Below, in pieces: positions 11,218 through 21,100 of a DNA stretch of 64,000 bases. Source of the stretch: Methylorubrum populi (GTDB lineage: Bacteria; Pseudomonadota; Alphaproteobacteria; Rhizobiales; Beijerinckiaceae). The position numbers and the translations under genes are program-made. The notes below the pieces were generated by a model. It was given only the letters and a program-made list of their open reading frames with translations. It had not been told where the DNA came from and did not search any database. The stretch spans positions 1,698,501 through 1,762,500 of the forward strand of contig NZ_AP014809.1 of NCBI RefSeq assembly GCF_002355515.1, read 5' to 3'. The first letter of the stretch is position 1. Each line of letters starts with the position of its first letter.

Positions 11218-12123
11218 TCAGATCCCGTCGCCGAAACCGAAGGACTGGTCCATGCTCAGGGCGGGCGCCTCGTCCGGGGCGATGCGCGAGACCACCCGCG
11301 CCGGCACGCCGGCCACGGTGGTGTGCGGGGGAACCTCGTGCAGCACCACCGCGGCGGCGGCGACCTTCGCCCCCTCCCCCACGCGGATATTGCCCAGCAC
11401 CTTCGCCCCGACGCTGAGCAACACACCCCGCGCGATCTTCGGATGGCGGTCGCCGCTCTCCTTGCCGTTTCCGCCGAGGGTGACCGATTGCAGGATCGAG
11501 ACGTCGTCGGCGATCACCGTGGTCTCGCCGATCACCACGCCGGTGGCGTGATCGATGAACACGCCCGAGCCGATCCGGGCGGCGGGATGGATGTCGCAGC
11601 CGAACACTTCCGAGATGCGGCTCTGGACGTGGAGGGCAAGCGTCGCCCGGCCCTGGTGCCAGAGCCAGTGCGCGACCCGGTAGGCTTCGAGCGCGGCGAA
11701 CCCCTTGTAGAACAGGAACGGATCGAGATAGCGCCGGCAGGTCGGGTCGCGCTCGCGGATGGCGATCAGGTCGCGCACCGCGTGCGCGCCGGCATGGGGA
11801 TCCGCCTCGAAGGCGGAGAGGCAGAGGTCGCGCATGGCGAGCCGCGAGAGGTCGCCGTCGCCGAGGCGGTGGGCGAGGCGATGGGCCAGCGCCTGGGCGA
11901 GGTTGCGCTGGTCGAGGACCGTCGCCTGGACGATCCCCGCATAGAGCGGCTCCTCGATCAGCGCCGCCTCGGCCTCCGCCCGGAGTTCCGACCAGACGTC
12001 GGCCTCGCGGGTGCTGCGGCTCGTGGTGCGCAGGGGCGGCGGGAAGGGCGGCGGGATCGCCGCGTGCGTCGTCACAGGTGTCGTGACTTGCGTCGCCGGC
12101 TGCGCCGTGATGTGCGCGGTCAT
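11218..12123 (-). CDS. cysE: Serine O-acetyltransferase
   Basis: Three hundred one residues. A helical N-terminal domain (VWSELRAEAEAALIEEPLYA onward) leads into left-handed beta-helix hexapeptide repeats: EVFGCDIHPAARIGSGVFID, HATGVVIGETTVIADDVSIL, QSVTLGGNGKESGDRHPKI, then GAKVLGNIRVGEGAKVAAAA. The His-Ala-Thr-Gly and GDRHPKI motifs match active CysE, which makes O-acetylserine, the precursor of cysteine. Twenty residues upstream of the helical domain are Thr/Pro-rich. In this operon it would feed cysteine to the encapsulated desulfurase; a serine acetyltransferase is a known neighbour of sulfur-type Family 2 encapsulins. It is 20 bp downstream of the 68-aa gene. Confidence 0.92.
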   Translation of the reverse strand: MTAHITAQPATQVTTPVTTHAAIPPPFPPPLRTTSRSTREADVWSELRAEAEAALIEEPLYAGIVQATVLDQRNLAQALAHRLAHRLGDGDLSRLAMRDLCLSAFEADPHAGAHAVRDLIAIRERDPTCRRYLDPFLFYKGFAALEAYRVAHWLWHQGRATLALHVQSRISEVFGCDIHPAARIGSGVFIDHATGVVIGETTVIADDVSILQSVTLGGNGKESGDRHPKIARGVLLSVGAKVLGNIRVGEGAKVAAAAVVLHEVPPHTTVAGVPARVVSRIAPDEAPALSMDQSFGFGDGI

Positions 12124-12143
12124 GGTCAGGCCTCCTCGGCCGA

Positions 12144-12350
12144 TCAGTGAACGCGGCGGAACAGGTCGGGCAGGTAGCGCTGCAGGGTTTCGTGGCCTTC
12201 GAACTTCACGTCGATGGTGGCCAGCCCCCGGCCCTGCCCGTGAATGCCGACGACCCGGCCGCGCGCATGGCGCCAGATCCCGAGGGCTTCGGCGAGGTCG
12301 AGTCGCTCGAACACGACCTGATCGCCCGGGATCACCGTCGCTGCAGCCAT
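12144..12350 (-). CDS. 68-aa hypothetical protein leading the encapsulin locus
   Basis: Starts MAAATVIPGDQVVFERLDLA at 12350 and ends YLPDLFRRVH. The pattern of short beta strands (PGDQVVFERL, ARGRVVGIHGQGRGLATIDV) suggests a small SH3-like or KOW-like barrel. It is 20 bp upstream of cysE on the same strand, so almost certainly co-transcribed. An in-frame ATG at 12500 would add a 50-residue Asn/Pro-rich leader that looks like upstream non-coding DNA. Family not recognised; it could be a minor shell component, an adaptor or a regulator of the sulfur module. Confidence 0.65.
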   Translation of the reverse strand: MAAATVIPGDQVVFERLDLAEALGIWRHARGRVVGIHGQGRGLATIDVKFEGHETLQRYLPDLFRRVH

Positions 12351-12756
12351 GGCATCGAACTCCCTCAAGCGGCCGCTGAGATCGGCCTGATTCCGGTTTT
12401 GCGGTTGCGAGTGGTTTGGGTTTCGGGGTTGGAAAGGGTTTTCCGAACGTCCCCGGCCGGCGGAGAAGATTTCAGTCGCGGCAGAGACAGACGAAAGCAT
12501 GTTATTCGCTAAGCTATTGTCTTATATTGATAATTGGAGATCTGGCGCGGTTTGGCAAGTCGTGATCGGGGAGGTGGGGCCGGCCGAGGCGGCGCGTCGG
12601 CACCGCCGCGGCGGCAAGGTCTGGCAAGGCCGGCGAAGAGTTGAGACGAACCTTCTCGCCCGTCCCGTCCGCGGAGAGGATTTGTGCCGGAGCGGCCGGA
12701 TTCCTGGCAGGACCTTCGCAAGGCCCATGACGAGTCCGCCGGCGCTGCCCGAAGTG
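12351..12756. promoter_or_regulatory. Intergenic region with AT-rich promoter-like tract
   Basis: About 400 bp with no supported gene. A tract of clearly lower GC (about 12495-12545, containing ttattcgctaagctattg and ttatattgataattgg) lies about 150-190 bp before the 68-aa gene and resembles the AT-rich tract before the shell gene. It is the most likely promoter region of the leftward cysE unit; no confident -35/-10 pair could be fixed. Confidence 0.35.
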
Positions 12757-12778
12757 AAAAATCCGCGAGGCCTCGCGG
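12757..12778 (-). terminator. Intrinsic terminator of the adenylate cyclase transcript
   Basis: Read leftward: the perfect 16-bp palindrome ccgcgaggcctcgcgg (12778-12763) followed by A and TTTTT (12761-12757). It lies 49 bp after the cyclase stop codon, has the hairpin plus T-run of a Rho-independent terminator, and separates the cyclase unit from the encapsulin locus. Confidence 0.75.
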
Positions 12779-12826
12779 GTTCGGAGCCTCGCAGACCGTC
12801 CGCGGTCTCCTGCGGCGTCCCACCGG

Positions 12827-15124
12827 CTACTTCGTGGCGGCGACGGTAACGCCGTCCCAATCGGCCGGCGGCGGCTCCCGGCGGAAGGTGTCGGCGCGCT
12901 CGACGTAGAGCGCGTAGAGGCCGTCGATCCGTCGATCCCGGGCCAGCGCGCGGCAGGCTTGCGCGGCGGCGGCGGTCTCGTCCCATTGCCGGGCCCGGTA
13001 GGCCGCGATCATTTCGGCGTGCCGGGCCGCGAGCCGTCGGAACCGCTCGGACCTGCGAAAATCCTCGTCGCCGACGAGGGTGAAGACGGTCTCGGGCTCG
13101 CTCTTGCCCTTCACCCGCACGCGATCGACCTCGAGCAACGGGAAGCGTTCGCGGATGGCGTCGGCCGTCGCCGCGCCCAGCACGATCTTCACCCCGTAGG
13201 GCTTCGATTGTCCCTCCAGGCGGGAGGCGACGTTCACGGGGTCGCCGAGCACCGAATAGTCGAAGCGCAGGTCGGAGCCCATGTTGCCGACGACGCAGGG
13301 CCCGGTGTTGATGCCGATGCCGACATCCAGCGGGAGGACCGGGTGCCCGCCCGCTTCCGCCTCGCTCCGGCGGGCGGCGTTCAGGGCGTCCATCCGCGCC
13401 AGCATGTCGAGGGCGGCCGCCGCGGCGTGGGCCTCGTGGTCGTCGACGGGCAGCGGCGCGTTCCAGAACGCCATGATCGCGTCGCCCATGTATTTGTCGA
13501 TCGTCCCCTGCCGGTCGAGGATGGCGCGGGTGAGCGGTGTGAGGAAGCGGTTCATCAGGGCCGTGAGCCCGGCCGGATCGTCCTTGTAGAACTCGGCGAT
13601 CGCGGTGAAGCCGCGCACGTCCGAGAACATGATCGTCAGGCGCCGCTCCTCGCCGCCGAGCCGCAGCGGCTCGGGCGAGTGGGCGAGCTGCTCCACGAGG
13701 TCCGGCGACAGGTAGCGGCCGAAGGCGGTGCGGATGCGGCGGCGCCCGGCCTGCTCGCGGAAGTAATTGGTGAAGACCAGGGTGAGGTAGACGGAGAAGG
13801 TCGTCAGCAGCGGGTAGGTGGCATCGAACAGGATGCCGTGGGCGGAGAACCGGTACCACGAGACGAAGACGAGCTGCGCCGCGACGAGGCTGCCGAACAT
13901 GAGCAGGCCGAGCGCACCGAGGATCGGGGCGAACAGGATGATGGCGAGCGACACCGCCGCCGTGGCCCCGACCTCGATCAGGGTCGCCTCGTTCGGCACG
14001 GTGAGGGTGGTGCCGGTCAGCAGATTTTCGAGAAGCTGCGCGTGGATCTCGACCCCCGGCATCGAGCGGTCCAGCGGCGTGGTTCGGTTGTCGAGCAGGC
14101 CCACGGACGAGGTGCCGACGAGGACGATCTTTTCGCGCAGCCGTTCGGGCGGGACCGTGCCGTTCAGGAGGTCCTTGGCCGAGACGTAGAGCCCCGGATC
14201 GTGCGGGCTGAAGCGCACCCAGATCTGCCCGCGCGGATCGGTCGGCACCGTGAGTTCGGGCAGGCGGATCGAGACGACGCCGGTCTCGTCGGTGCGGATC
14301 AGCAGGGTGTCGGCGCCGGTCGCCACCCGCAGGATGTCGAGGGCCAGCGTCGGCACTACGGTGCCGCCCGCCCGCAGCACCAGCGGCACCCGCCGCACCA
14401 CGCCGTCCCGCTCGGGGCTGATGGTGAAGACGCCCCGCCCGGCGGCGGCGTGCTCCAGTAGGGGCAGGTTGCGGATCAGGCCGGGAAAGCCGATCAGCGC
14501 CGTCTCCGGGTCGAGATCCGTCCCCACCACGGCGGTGCCGGTCTGCGGCGGCGGACCCTCCCCCGTCCAGTCGACGGGGGTGCTTGCGGCGGTTTGGCCC
14601 AGCACCACGGGCAGGCGCCCGATCGCCTCGGCGAAGACCGCGTCGCTGTCGGGCTGCGCCCGCAGGTCGGCGCGGGCCGCCTCGCTCAGCTCCGGCAGGG
14701 TCTCGGCGAGCAGCGGCGGCGACAGGCGGTCGGGCTCGGAGAAGACGATGTCGAAGGCGGCGATGGCCGCGCCGGCCTCCCGCAGCTTCCGGCAGAGCGC
14801 GGCCAGCCGCGTGCGCGTCCACGGCCACTGGCCGAACTCCCGGAGGCTCGCCTCGTCGATATCGACGATGGCCACCGGGCGCTCGGCCGGCGGCACCCGC
14901 GGCGCGAGCACCTGCAGCGCGTCGAAGGTGCGCACGCGCAGGGCCTCCACCGGCGGCGGATCGGTGATCCGCAGCAGCAGCAGCAGCACGAGCAGGCCGC
15001 TCGCCAGCAGCCGCCCGGGCCCGATGCGGCGGCCGAGGCGGCCGATCCAGCCGAGGAGGCCCCGGCCGGCGGACAGGGCGGGCATGATCGTCCTGCGCAT
15101 CCGCGGCCCTGTCCGCAGCCTCAT
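12827..15124 (-). CDS. CHASE2-domain class III adenylate cyclase
   Basis: Seven hundred sixty-five residues. One TM helix (about 38-52), an extracytoplasmic CHASE2 sensor (about 55-340: FDALQVLAPRVPPAERPVAI, VDIDEASLREFGQWPWTRTR), three TM helices (about 345-440) and a C-terminal cyclase domain. Metal ligands are in FSDVRGFT (about 500) and GDAIMAFWN; the substrate-selecting Lys (IDKYMGD) and Asp (SVLGDPVNVASRLE) are those of adenylate rather than guanylate cyclases. It should make cAMP in response to an unknown signal outside the membrane. A short TPR-like tail follows. The start has GAGGAG close upstream. It lies 26 bp after the autotransporter gene, so probably shares its transcript. Confidence 0.9.
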   Translation of the reverse strand: MRLRTGPRMRRTIMPALSAGRGLLGWIGRLGRRIGPGRLLASGLLVLLLLLRITDPPPVEALRVRTFDALQVLAPRVPPAERPVAIVDIDEASLREFGQWPWTRTRLAALCRKLREAGAAIAAFDIVFSEPDRLSPPLLAETLPELSEAARADLRAQPDSDAVFAEAIGRLPVVLGQTAASTPVDWTGEGPPPQTGTAVVGTDLDPETALIGFPGLIRNLPLLEHAAAGRGVFTISPERDGVVRRVPLVLRAGGTVVPTLALDILRVATGADTLLIRTDETGVVSIRLPELTVPTDPRGQIWVRFSPHDPGLYVSAKDLLNGTVPPERLREKIVLVGTSSVGLLDNRTTPLDRSMPGVEIHAQLLENLLTGTTLTVPNEATLIEVGATAAVSLAIILFAPILGALGLLMFGSLVAAQLVFVSWYRFSAHGILFDATYPLLTTFSVYLTLVFTNYFREQAGRRRIRTAFGRYLSPDLVEQLAHSPEPLRLGGEERRLTIMFSDVRGFTAIAEFYKDDPAGLTALMNRFLTPLTRAILDRQGTIDKYMGDAIMAFWNAPLPVDDHEAHAAAAALDMLARMDALNAARRSEAEAGGHPVLPLDVGIGINTGPCVVGNMGSDLRFDYSVLGDPVNVASRLEGQSKPYGVKIVLGAATADAIRERFPLLEVDRVRVKGKSEPETVFTLVGDEDFRRSERFRRLAARHAEMIAAYRARQWDETAAAAQACRALARDRRIDGLYALYVERADTFRREPPPADWDGVTVAATK

Positions 15125-15150
15125 CCGCCGCTCCTCGTGCCCGAGAGGCG

Positions 15151-18100
15151 TCAGAACGCGTAGCGCACCGAGGCGCCGCCGTGGATGGTGTCGCCGACCG
15201 GCTGCGGCCCGAGCGTGCCGAGGATGAAGCCGTCGAGCGCCAGATCCTGCCGTACGCGGTAGCTGATCCGCGCCCCGTACTCGGCCCAGGTGAGATCCTT
15301 GATCGGGGTCGTGAACGGCACGTCCGCCACCGTCCCGTTGAGGCCGCTCTTCAGGCCGAAGCCGTGGGCGACGCCGAGGTTGAGCTGCGCCTCGATCGCG
15401 GCGCCGAACAGATGCGTGACCTGCCCGCCGAGCTTGGCGATGTTGATGATGTCGGTGCCGCCGCGGCTCGCCAGGGCGTAGGGGTTCGGGGCGAGCAGGC
15501 CCTCGGTGTAGGCGCCGGCATATTGCCAGCCGCGGCTGTACTCGACGGCCGCCGCGACCTCGTCCTGCGGCGACAATCGGGCGACGGTACCGACCCGGCC
15601 GAAGACCGAGCCGCCGAGACTCGACACCCGCCCGGTGCCCTGGCCGGCCATGGTCCCGAAGGTGTAGCCGCGGCTGTAGGTCGTGGTCTGGCTCGGCGCG
15701 AACAGGCCGCCGACATCCACGAACGGCCGCACCGAGCCGAGGCCGGCCGGATCGTAGCGCAGCAGGCCGGCGAAGAGCGGCCCGCCGGAGACCCGGACCC
15801 GGCCGCTGTCGTAGCCGGTATAGGCGAAGCCGCCGATGGCGATCAGCTCCTCGGTGAGCGTCTTACGGCCCTGCGCGCCGACGCTGTAGGAGCCGGCCAT
15901 GCCGAAGCCGCTGACGCAGTCGCCGCAGCTGATCTGCTGGTTGAACCCGGTGAGCACGCTGCCGAGGATCCGCTGCGTCACGAAGGCGCCGAAGCGGTCG
16001 CGCGCCAGCCCCTGCGCCGAGGCGATCGCGCTCGTCAGGTCCCGCCCCGGTTCGGTCGGGCGGCCGGGTTCGACCTCGCCGAACTGGAGGTAGGCGCTGC
16101 CCGCGTCGTAGCCGACGATCGGCTGCAGGCCCCGCACCGGCGCGGTGAAGGTCACGGTCGTGAACTGACCGGTCAGCCCCGCGCTCGCCACCAGGATCGG
16201 CAGCCGCACCGGCGTGGTGTAGGCCAGCGTCGACGGCGTGATCTGGAGCGTGCCGCCCGATGCGATCGTCGCGGTGGAGGGTGTGACGAGCCGGCTCGCC
16301 GCCGTCAGCGACAGGGTCGTCGCCAGAGTGGAGCCGGCGCCGAGCACCACCGGCCCCTCCGCCGTCAGCGTGCCGGTGGGGTCGATCGCGTTGCCGGGCG
16401 CCACGAATCCCCCCGGCTGGACCGTGAGCGCGCCGACCCGGCCGGTGCCGGTCAGGCCCGCGCCGGGACCGACCGTCAGGATCGACGAGCCGGTCAGCGC
16501 CCCGTCGACCTGGAGGATGCCGGCCGTGACCGCGGTACCACCGGCATAGTTGCCGGTGCCGGAGACCACCAGCGTGCCGAGGCCGGCCTTCTCCAGGGCG
16601 CCGGGGCCGGTGATCGGTCCCGACAGGGCGACCGTGCCAGGGCCGGACTCGATCGTCGCGGGACCGGGCCCGGCGAGGCGGATCGCGTTCCCGACCGTGT
16701 AGCCGCTTCCGAGGAAGGCGAGGCGGGTGCCGGCATCGAGCGCGATAGCGCCGCTGCCCGCCGTGCCCGCCCCACCGAGCGCCAGGGTGCCGCCGGCCAC
16801 CCGCGTCCCGCCGCTATAGGGACTGGCCCCCGTGAGCGTCAGCGTGCCGGTCCCGACCTTCGCCAGGGACAGCGCGCCGCCGCCTGGACCGTCCTGCAGC
16901 ACGGTTCCGGCGCTGCTGCCGGCGCCCAGCGTCAGCGTCGCCGCCGTGGCGGCCCCGTTCTGGATCACCCCGCCCTCGCCCGTCAGGGTGCCGATGCCGA
17001 GGCTGTTCCCGGCCAGACTCACGGTGCCGGCATTGGTCATGGCGGTGAGGTTGGCCAGCGCCCCGGAGAGCGTGAAGCCGGCCCCGGCCGCGTTCGTCAC
17101 CGGCCCCGTGATCCGCCCTTGCGCCGTCACCGCGGCGCCGTTCGTCAGCGCGCCGTCGACGAGGCTGCCCGGGCCGAGAGCAAGGCTGCCGCCGGTGACG
17201 ATCACCGCGCCGTTCAGCGTGCCGGTATTCGTCACCGTGCCCGCCGTGCTGGTCAGCGCGCCGGCGGTGCCGCGGTTGACGAAGCTGCCGCTGTTCGTCA
17301 CCGGCCCGGTGATGGTGCCGTCGTTGCTGGCGGAGCCGGCATTGGTGAGGCCGCCGCCCACCGTCCCGGCATTGGCGAAGCTGCCCCCGGCCCCCGTCGT
17401 CACCGAGGAGGCCAGCGCGCCGGTGCCCGCGAGCGCCAGCGTGCCTGCCTCGATCGTCGTCGCTCCGGTATAGGTGTTCGCGCCCGACAGGGTCAGCGTG
17501 CCGGCTCCGAGCTTGCGCAGGCCGATCGCCGCCGTCTGCCCGGTCAGAGCGGTGGCGATGGTGGCGGAGACGCCCGGATCGACGGTGACGAAGCTCTGGC
17601 CCGGCGTGGAGAAGGGGTCGCCGGTCAGGTTGAGCGCGCCGGGGCCGCCGAGCCGATAGCCGTCGACCGTGAATTGCAGGCCCTGAACGTTCTGCGTCCC
17701 GGCCACCGTCACCGTGCCGGCGCTTCCGCCGAACAGGCCGACGCCGGAGCGCCAGAGGTCATTGATCTGTCCGCCGGGCAGGCGCGTCCAGTTGGTGCCG
17801 CCCGCGCTCCAGATGCCGGTGCCGCCCTGGCCGCCGGCCGCGGCGCCGTTGGTATCGGTGCCGTCCCAGAGCTGCACCGACTGGTTGCCGTTGGCCAGCA
17901 GCACGTTCACCTGACGCGGGATGTCGGTGTAGACGAGCGCGCTGGTGCCGGCGCCCGGCGTGGTGATCCCGTCGAAGGCGCCTGAGACCGTGCCGCCGTA
18001 ATTGAACAGCCGGTAGGCGCCCGAGACCGGTGCGGCCGTGGCGCCGGCCGCCGAGACGAGGCTGAGCGTGCCGCCGAGCCCGAGATTGCCGCCGACATTG

Positions 18101-21100
18101 ATGAGGTCGTTGCCGCTTCCGCCGACGATGCCGGGGTTTCCGAACTCGAACAGCGAGGTCGAGCCGGGATTGAGGGTGTAGTTGCCGGCGACCGTCAGCG
18201 TGCCCGGCGAGTTGCCGGCCGAGACGGTGCCGCCGTTGACGGCGACCGAGCCGGCGATCGTGCCGGACCCGTGCAGGGTGCCGCCGGCGTTGACGGTGAC
18301 GCGCGCGCGGTTGCCCGCGGTGTCGCCGAAGGTGCCGTTGATCGCCAGCGTGCCGGCATTGACGATGGCGGTGCCGGTGAACTGGGCCGCCGGCCCGTTG
18401 CTGCCGGCGAGCGTCGTCACGCCCGCGCCCGACTGGTTCAGGATGCCGGCCCCGGAGATGACGCCGGCCAGATCCAGCCGGTCCGAGCGGTCGAGGGTCA
18501 GCGTCCCGTTGGTCACGACGTTGCCGGGGATCGAGCCGGCCGTACCGCCGGCACCGACCTGCAGGGTGGCGCCGGCATTCACCAGCGTGCCGCCGCCGTA
18601 GCTGTTGGTTCCGGTCAGGACGACGCGGCCGGCCCCGGCCACGGTGAGTCCGCCGGGGCCGCCGACCACGCCGGTTAGTGTGAGGCTCGTCTCCGCACCC
18701 GGTGCCAGCGTGCCGCCCGAGGCGCCGAGGGTGAGTGCGCGGCCGGTGGTGAAGTTGCCTTCCGTGGAGAGCGTGCCGCCGCCGAAGCTCAGGCCGCCCG
18801 TTGCCGCGCCGAGGCTGGCATCGCTCGACACGAGGACCGAGCCGCCGTTGAGCGCCGTGCCGCCGCTATAGGTATTGGTGCCCGACAGGGTCAGAAAGCC
18901 GATCCCGACCTTCGCCAGGGACAGCGCGCCGCCGCCTGGACCGTCCTGCAGCACGGTCCCGGCGGTGCTGCCGGCGCCCAGCGTCAGGGTCGCCGCCGTC
19001 GCGGCACCGTTCTGGATCACGCCGCCCTCGCCCGTCAGGATGCCGATGCCGAGCGCGTTGCCGGCGAGGCTCACGGTGCCGGCATTGCTCAGCGCGGTGA
19101 GGTCGGCGAGCGCGCCGGAGAGCGTGAAGCGCGCCCCGGCCGCATTCGTCACCGAGCCCGCGATCCGGCCCTGGGCCGTGACCGTGGCGCCGTTCGTCAG
19201 CGCGCCGGTGACGAGGCTGCCGGGGCCGAGAGCGAGGCTGCCGCCGGTGATGATCACCGCGCCGTTCAGCGTGCCGGTACTCGTTACCGCGCCCGCCGTG
19301 CTGAACAGCGCCCCGGCCGTGCCGCGATTGACGAAGCCGCCGCTATTGGCGACCGGCCCGGCGATGGTGCCGTCGTTGATCGCGGAGCCGGCATTGGTGA
19401 GGCCGCCGCTCACCGTCCCGGCATTGGCGAAGCTGCCCCCGGCCCCCGTCGTCACCGAGGCAGCCAGCGCGCCGCCGGGCGCGAGCGTCAGGGTGCCGCC
19501 GGTCACGGTCGTGACCCCGTTGAAGCTGTTCGCGCCCGCCAACGTCTGGCTTCCGCCGGCGAGCACCACGTCGCCGAGGCCGGTGATGCGGCCGGAAAAC
19601 GTACCGGAGGCGTCCGTCAGGATGAGGCGGCTGGTGCCGAGTGCCACCGTGCCGGCCTGGCCCGCGGCGGTGTCGCCGAGGCTTCGGATGGCGGCGATGC
19701 CGCTGGTCAGCCCGGCAATGTCGAAGGTGGCGCCGCTGGCCAGGGCGACCCCGCTCGAGGCATTGATGGAGCCCGAGCCCGCGAGCGCCAGCGTGCCGGC
19801 GGCGACCGTCGTCGCGCCGGTGTAGGTGTTGGTGCCGGTCAGGGTCAGGGTGCCGAGCCCCCTCTTCGTCAGCCCGCCCGCGCCGACGAGCGGCCCGCCC
19901 GCGGCCATTGCCACGCCCGCATCCGCCTGGATCGCCCCGCCGGCCTCGCCCAGGGTGACCGTCCGGAACGTCGAGAGGGCGGCGGTGGCCCGGAGCGTTC
20001 CGCCGTTCAGCAGGATCCCGCCCGACGGCGCGCCGAGATTGGCATCCGCGCTGACCGCGAGCGCCCCGCCCAGCACCTGCCAGGGGGTCGCGGCCGGTGT
20101 CGTTCCGGTGAGCGTCCACGTGCCGGTATCGACCTTCTGGAACACGCCGAAATTCCGGTACTGCGCTCCGATCGCGGCCGTGGAGAAGGTCCCGTCGGCA
20201 CCGCCGCCGAGGATGAGCCGGTCGGCGGCGCTGAAGGCGACGACCGCCCCGTCGATCTGCGAGGTCGAGAGCAGGGTCAGGCTGTTGAGCCCGCCGGTGA
20301 AGCTGATGGCCCGGCCCGTCTCCGCCGCGGCGGGACCGGTGGCGCCGAAGCCGACCGCGATGAGGCCGGAATTGACGATGGCGAGACCGGCGCCGACGAC
20401 GGCCGTTCCGCCCAGGCCCGCGCTGCCCGTGGCGCCGCTGGCGCCGGGAGACCCCGCACCGCCGGTGATCGTCCCGGCATTGACCAGGGTGCCGCCGGCG
20501 GGAGCGAGCACGCCGATCCCACCGGCGCCGTTGCCGGTCCCGCCGGTTCCGCCCGCGATGCGGCCCGAAGCGGCGTTGGTGAGGCGGCCGGCGCCGTCGA
20601 GCAGGAGGCCGGTGCCGCCGGTTCCGCCGAGGCCGGCGACACCCGTCGCGCCGGCCGCGCCCGAAGCGCCGACCGTGCCGAAGTCTCCGCCCGCGCCGCC
20701 GCGTCCGCCGGCGATGAGCCCGGAATTGCTGAAGTCGGTGCCGGCGATCTCGGCCCCGATCCCGCCCGCGCCGCCCCGGCCCCCGGCCCCGCCGAGGCTT
20801 TCCAGGCTGAAGCCCGGCAGGCCGCCGTCACCGCCCCGTCCGCCGTCGCCGCCGAGAACGGTCCCGGTATTGCCGAGGGCGGTGCCGCCGCCGATCCGCA
20901 ATCCGGTCCCGCCCGTTCCGCCGGTGCCGCCCGTCCCGCCGGAGGCGTCGGGCGGACCGGCCGGTCCCTCGCCGACCCCGCCCGCCGCGCCGCCCGTTCC
21001 GCCGATGCCGCCGATGCCGCCGGCCAGGATACCGGTATTGCCGAAGCCGTCCGCGCCGGTGAGCTGCACGCCGGCCCCGCCGCGGCCGCCGGTCCCGCCC

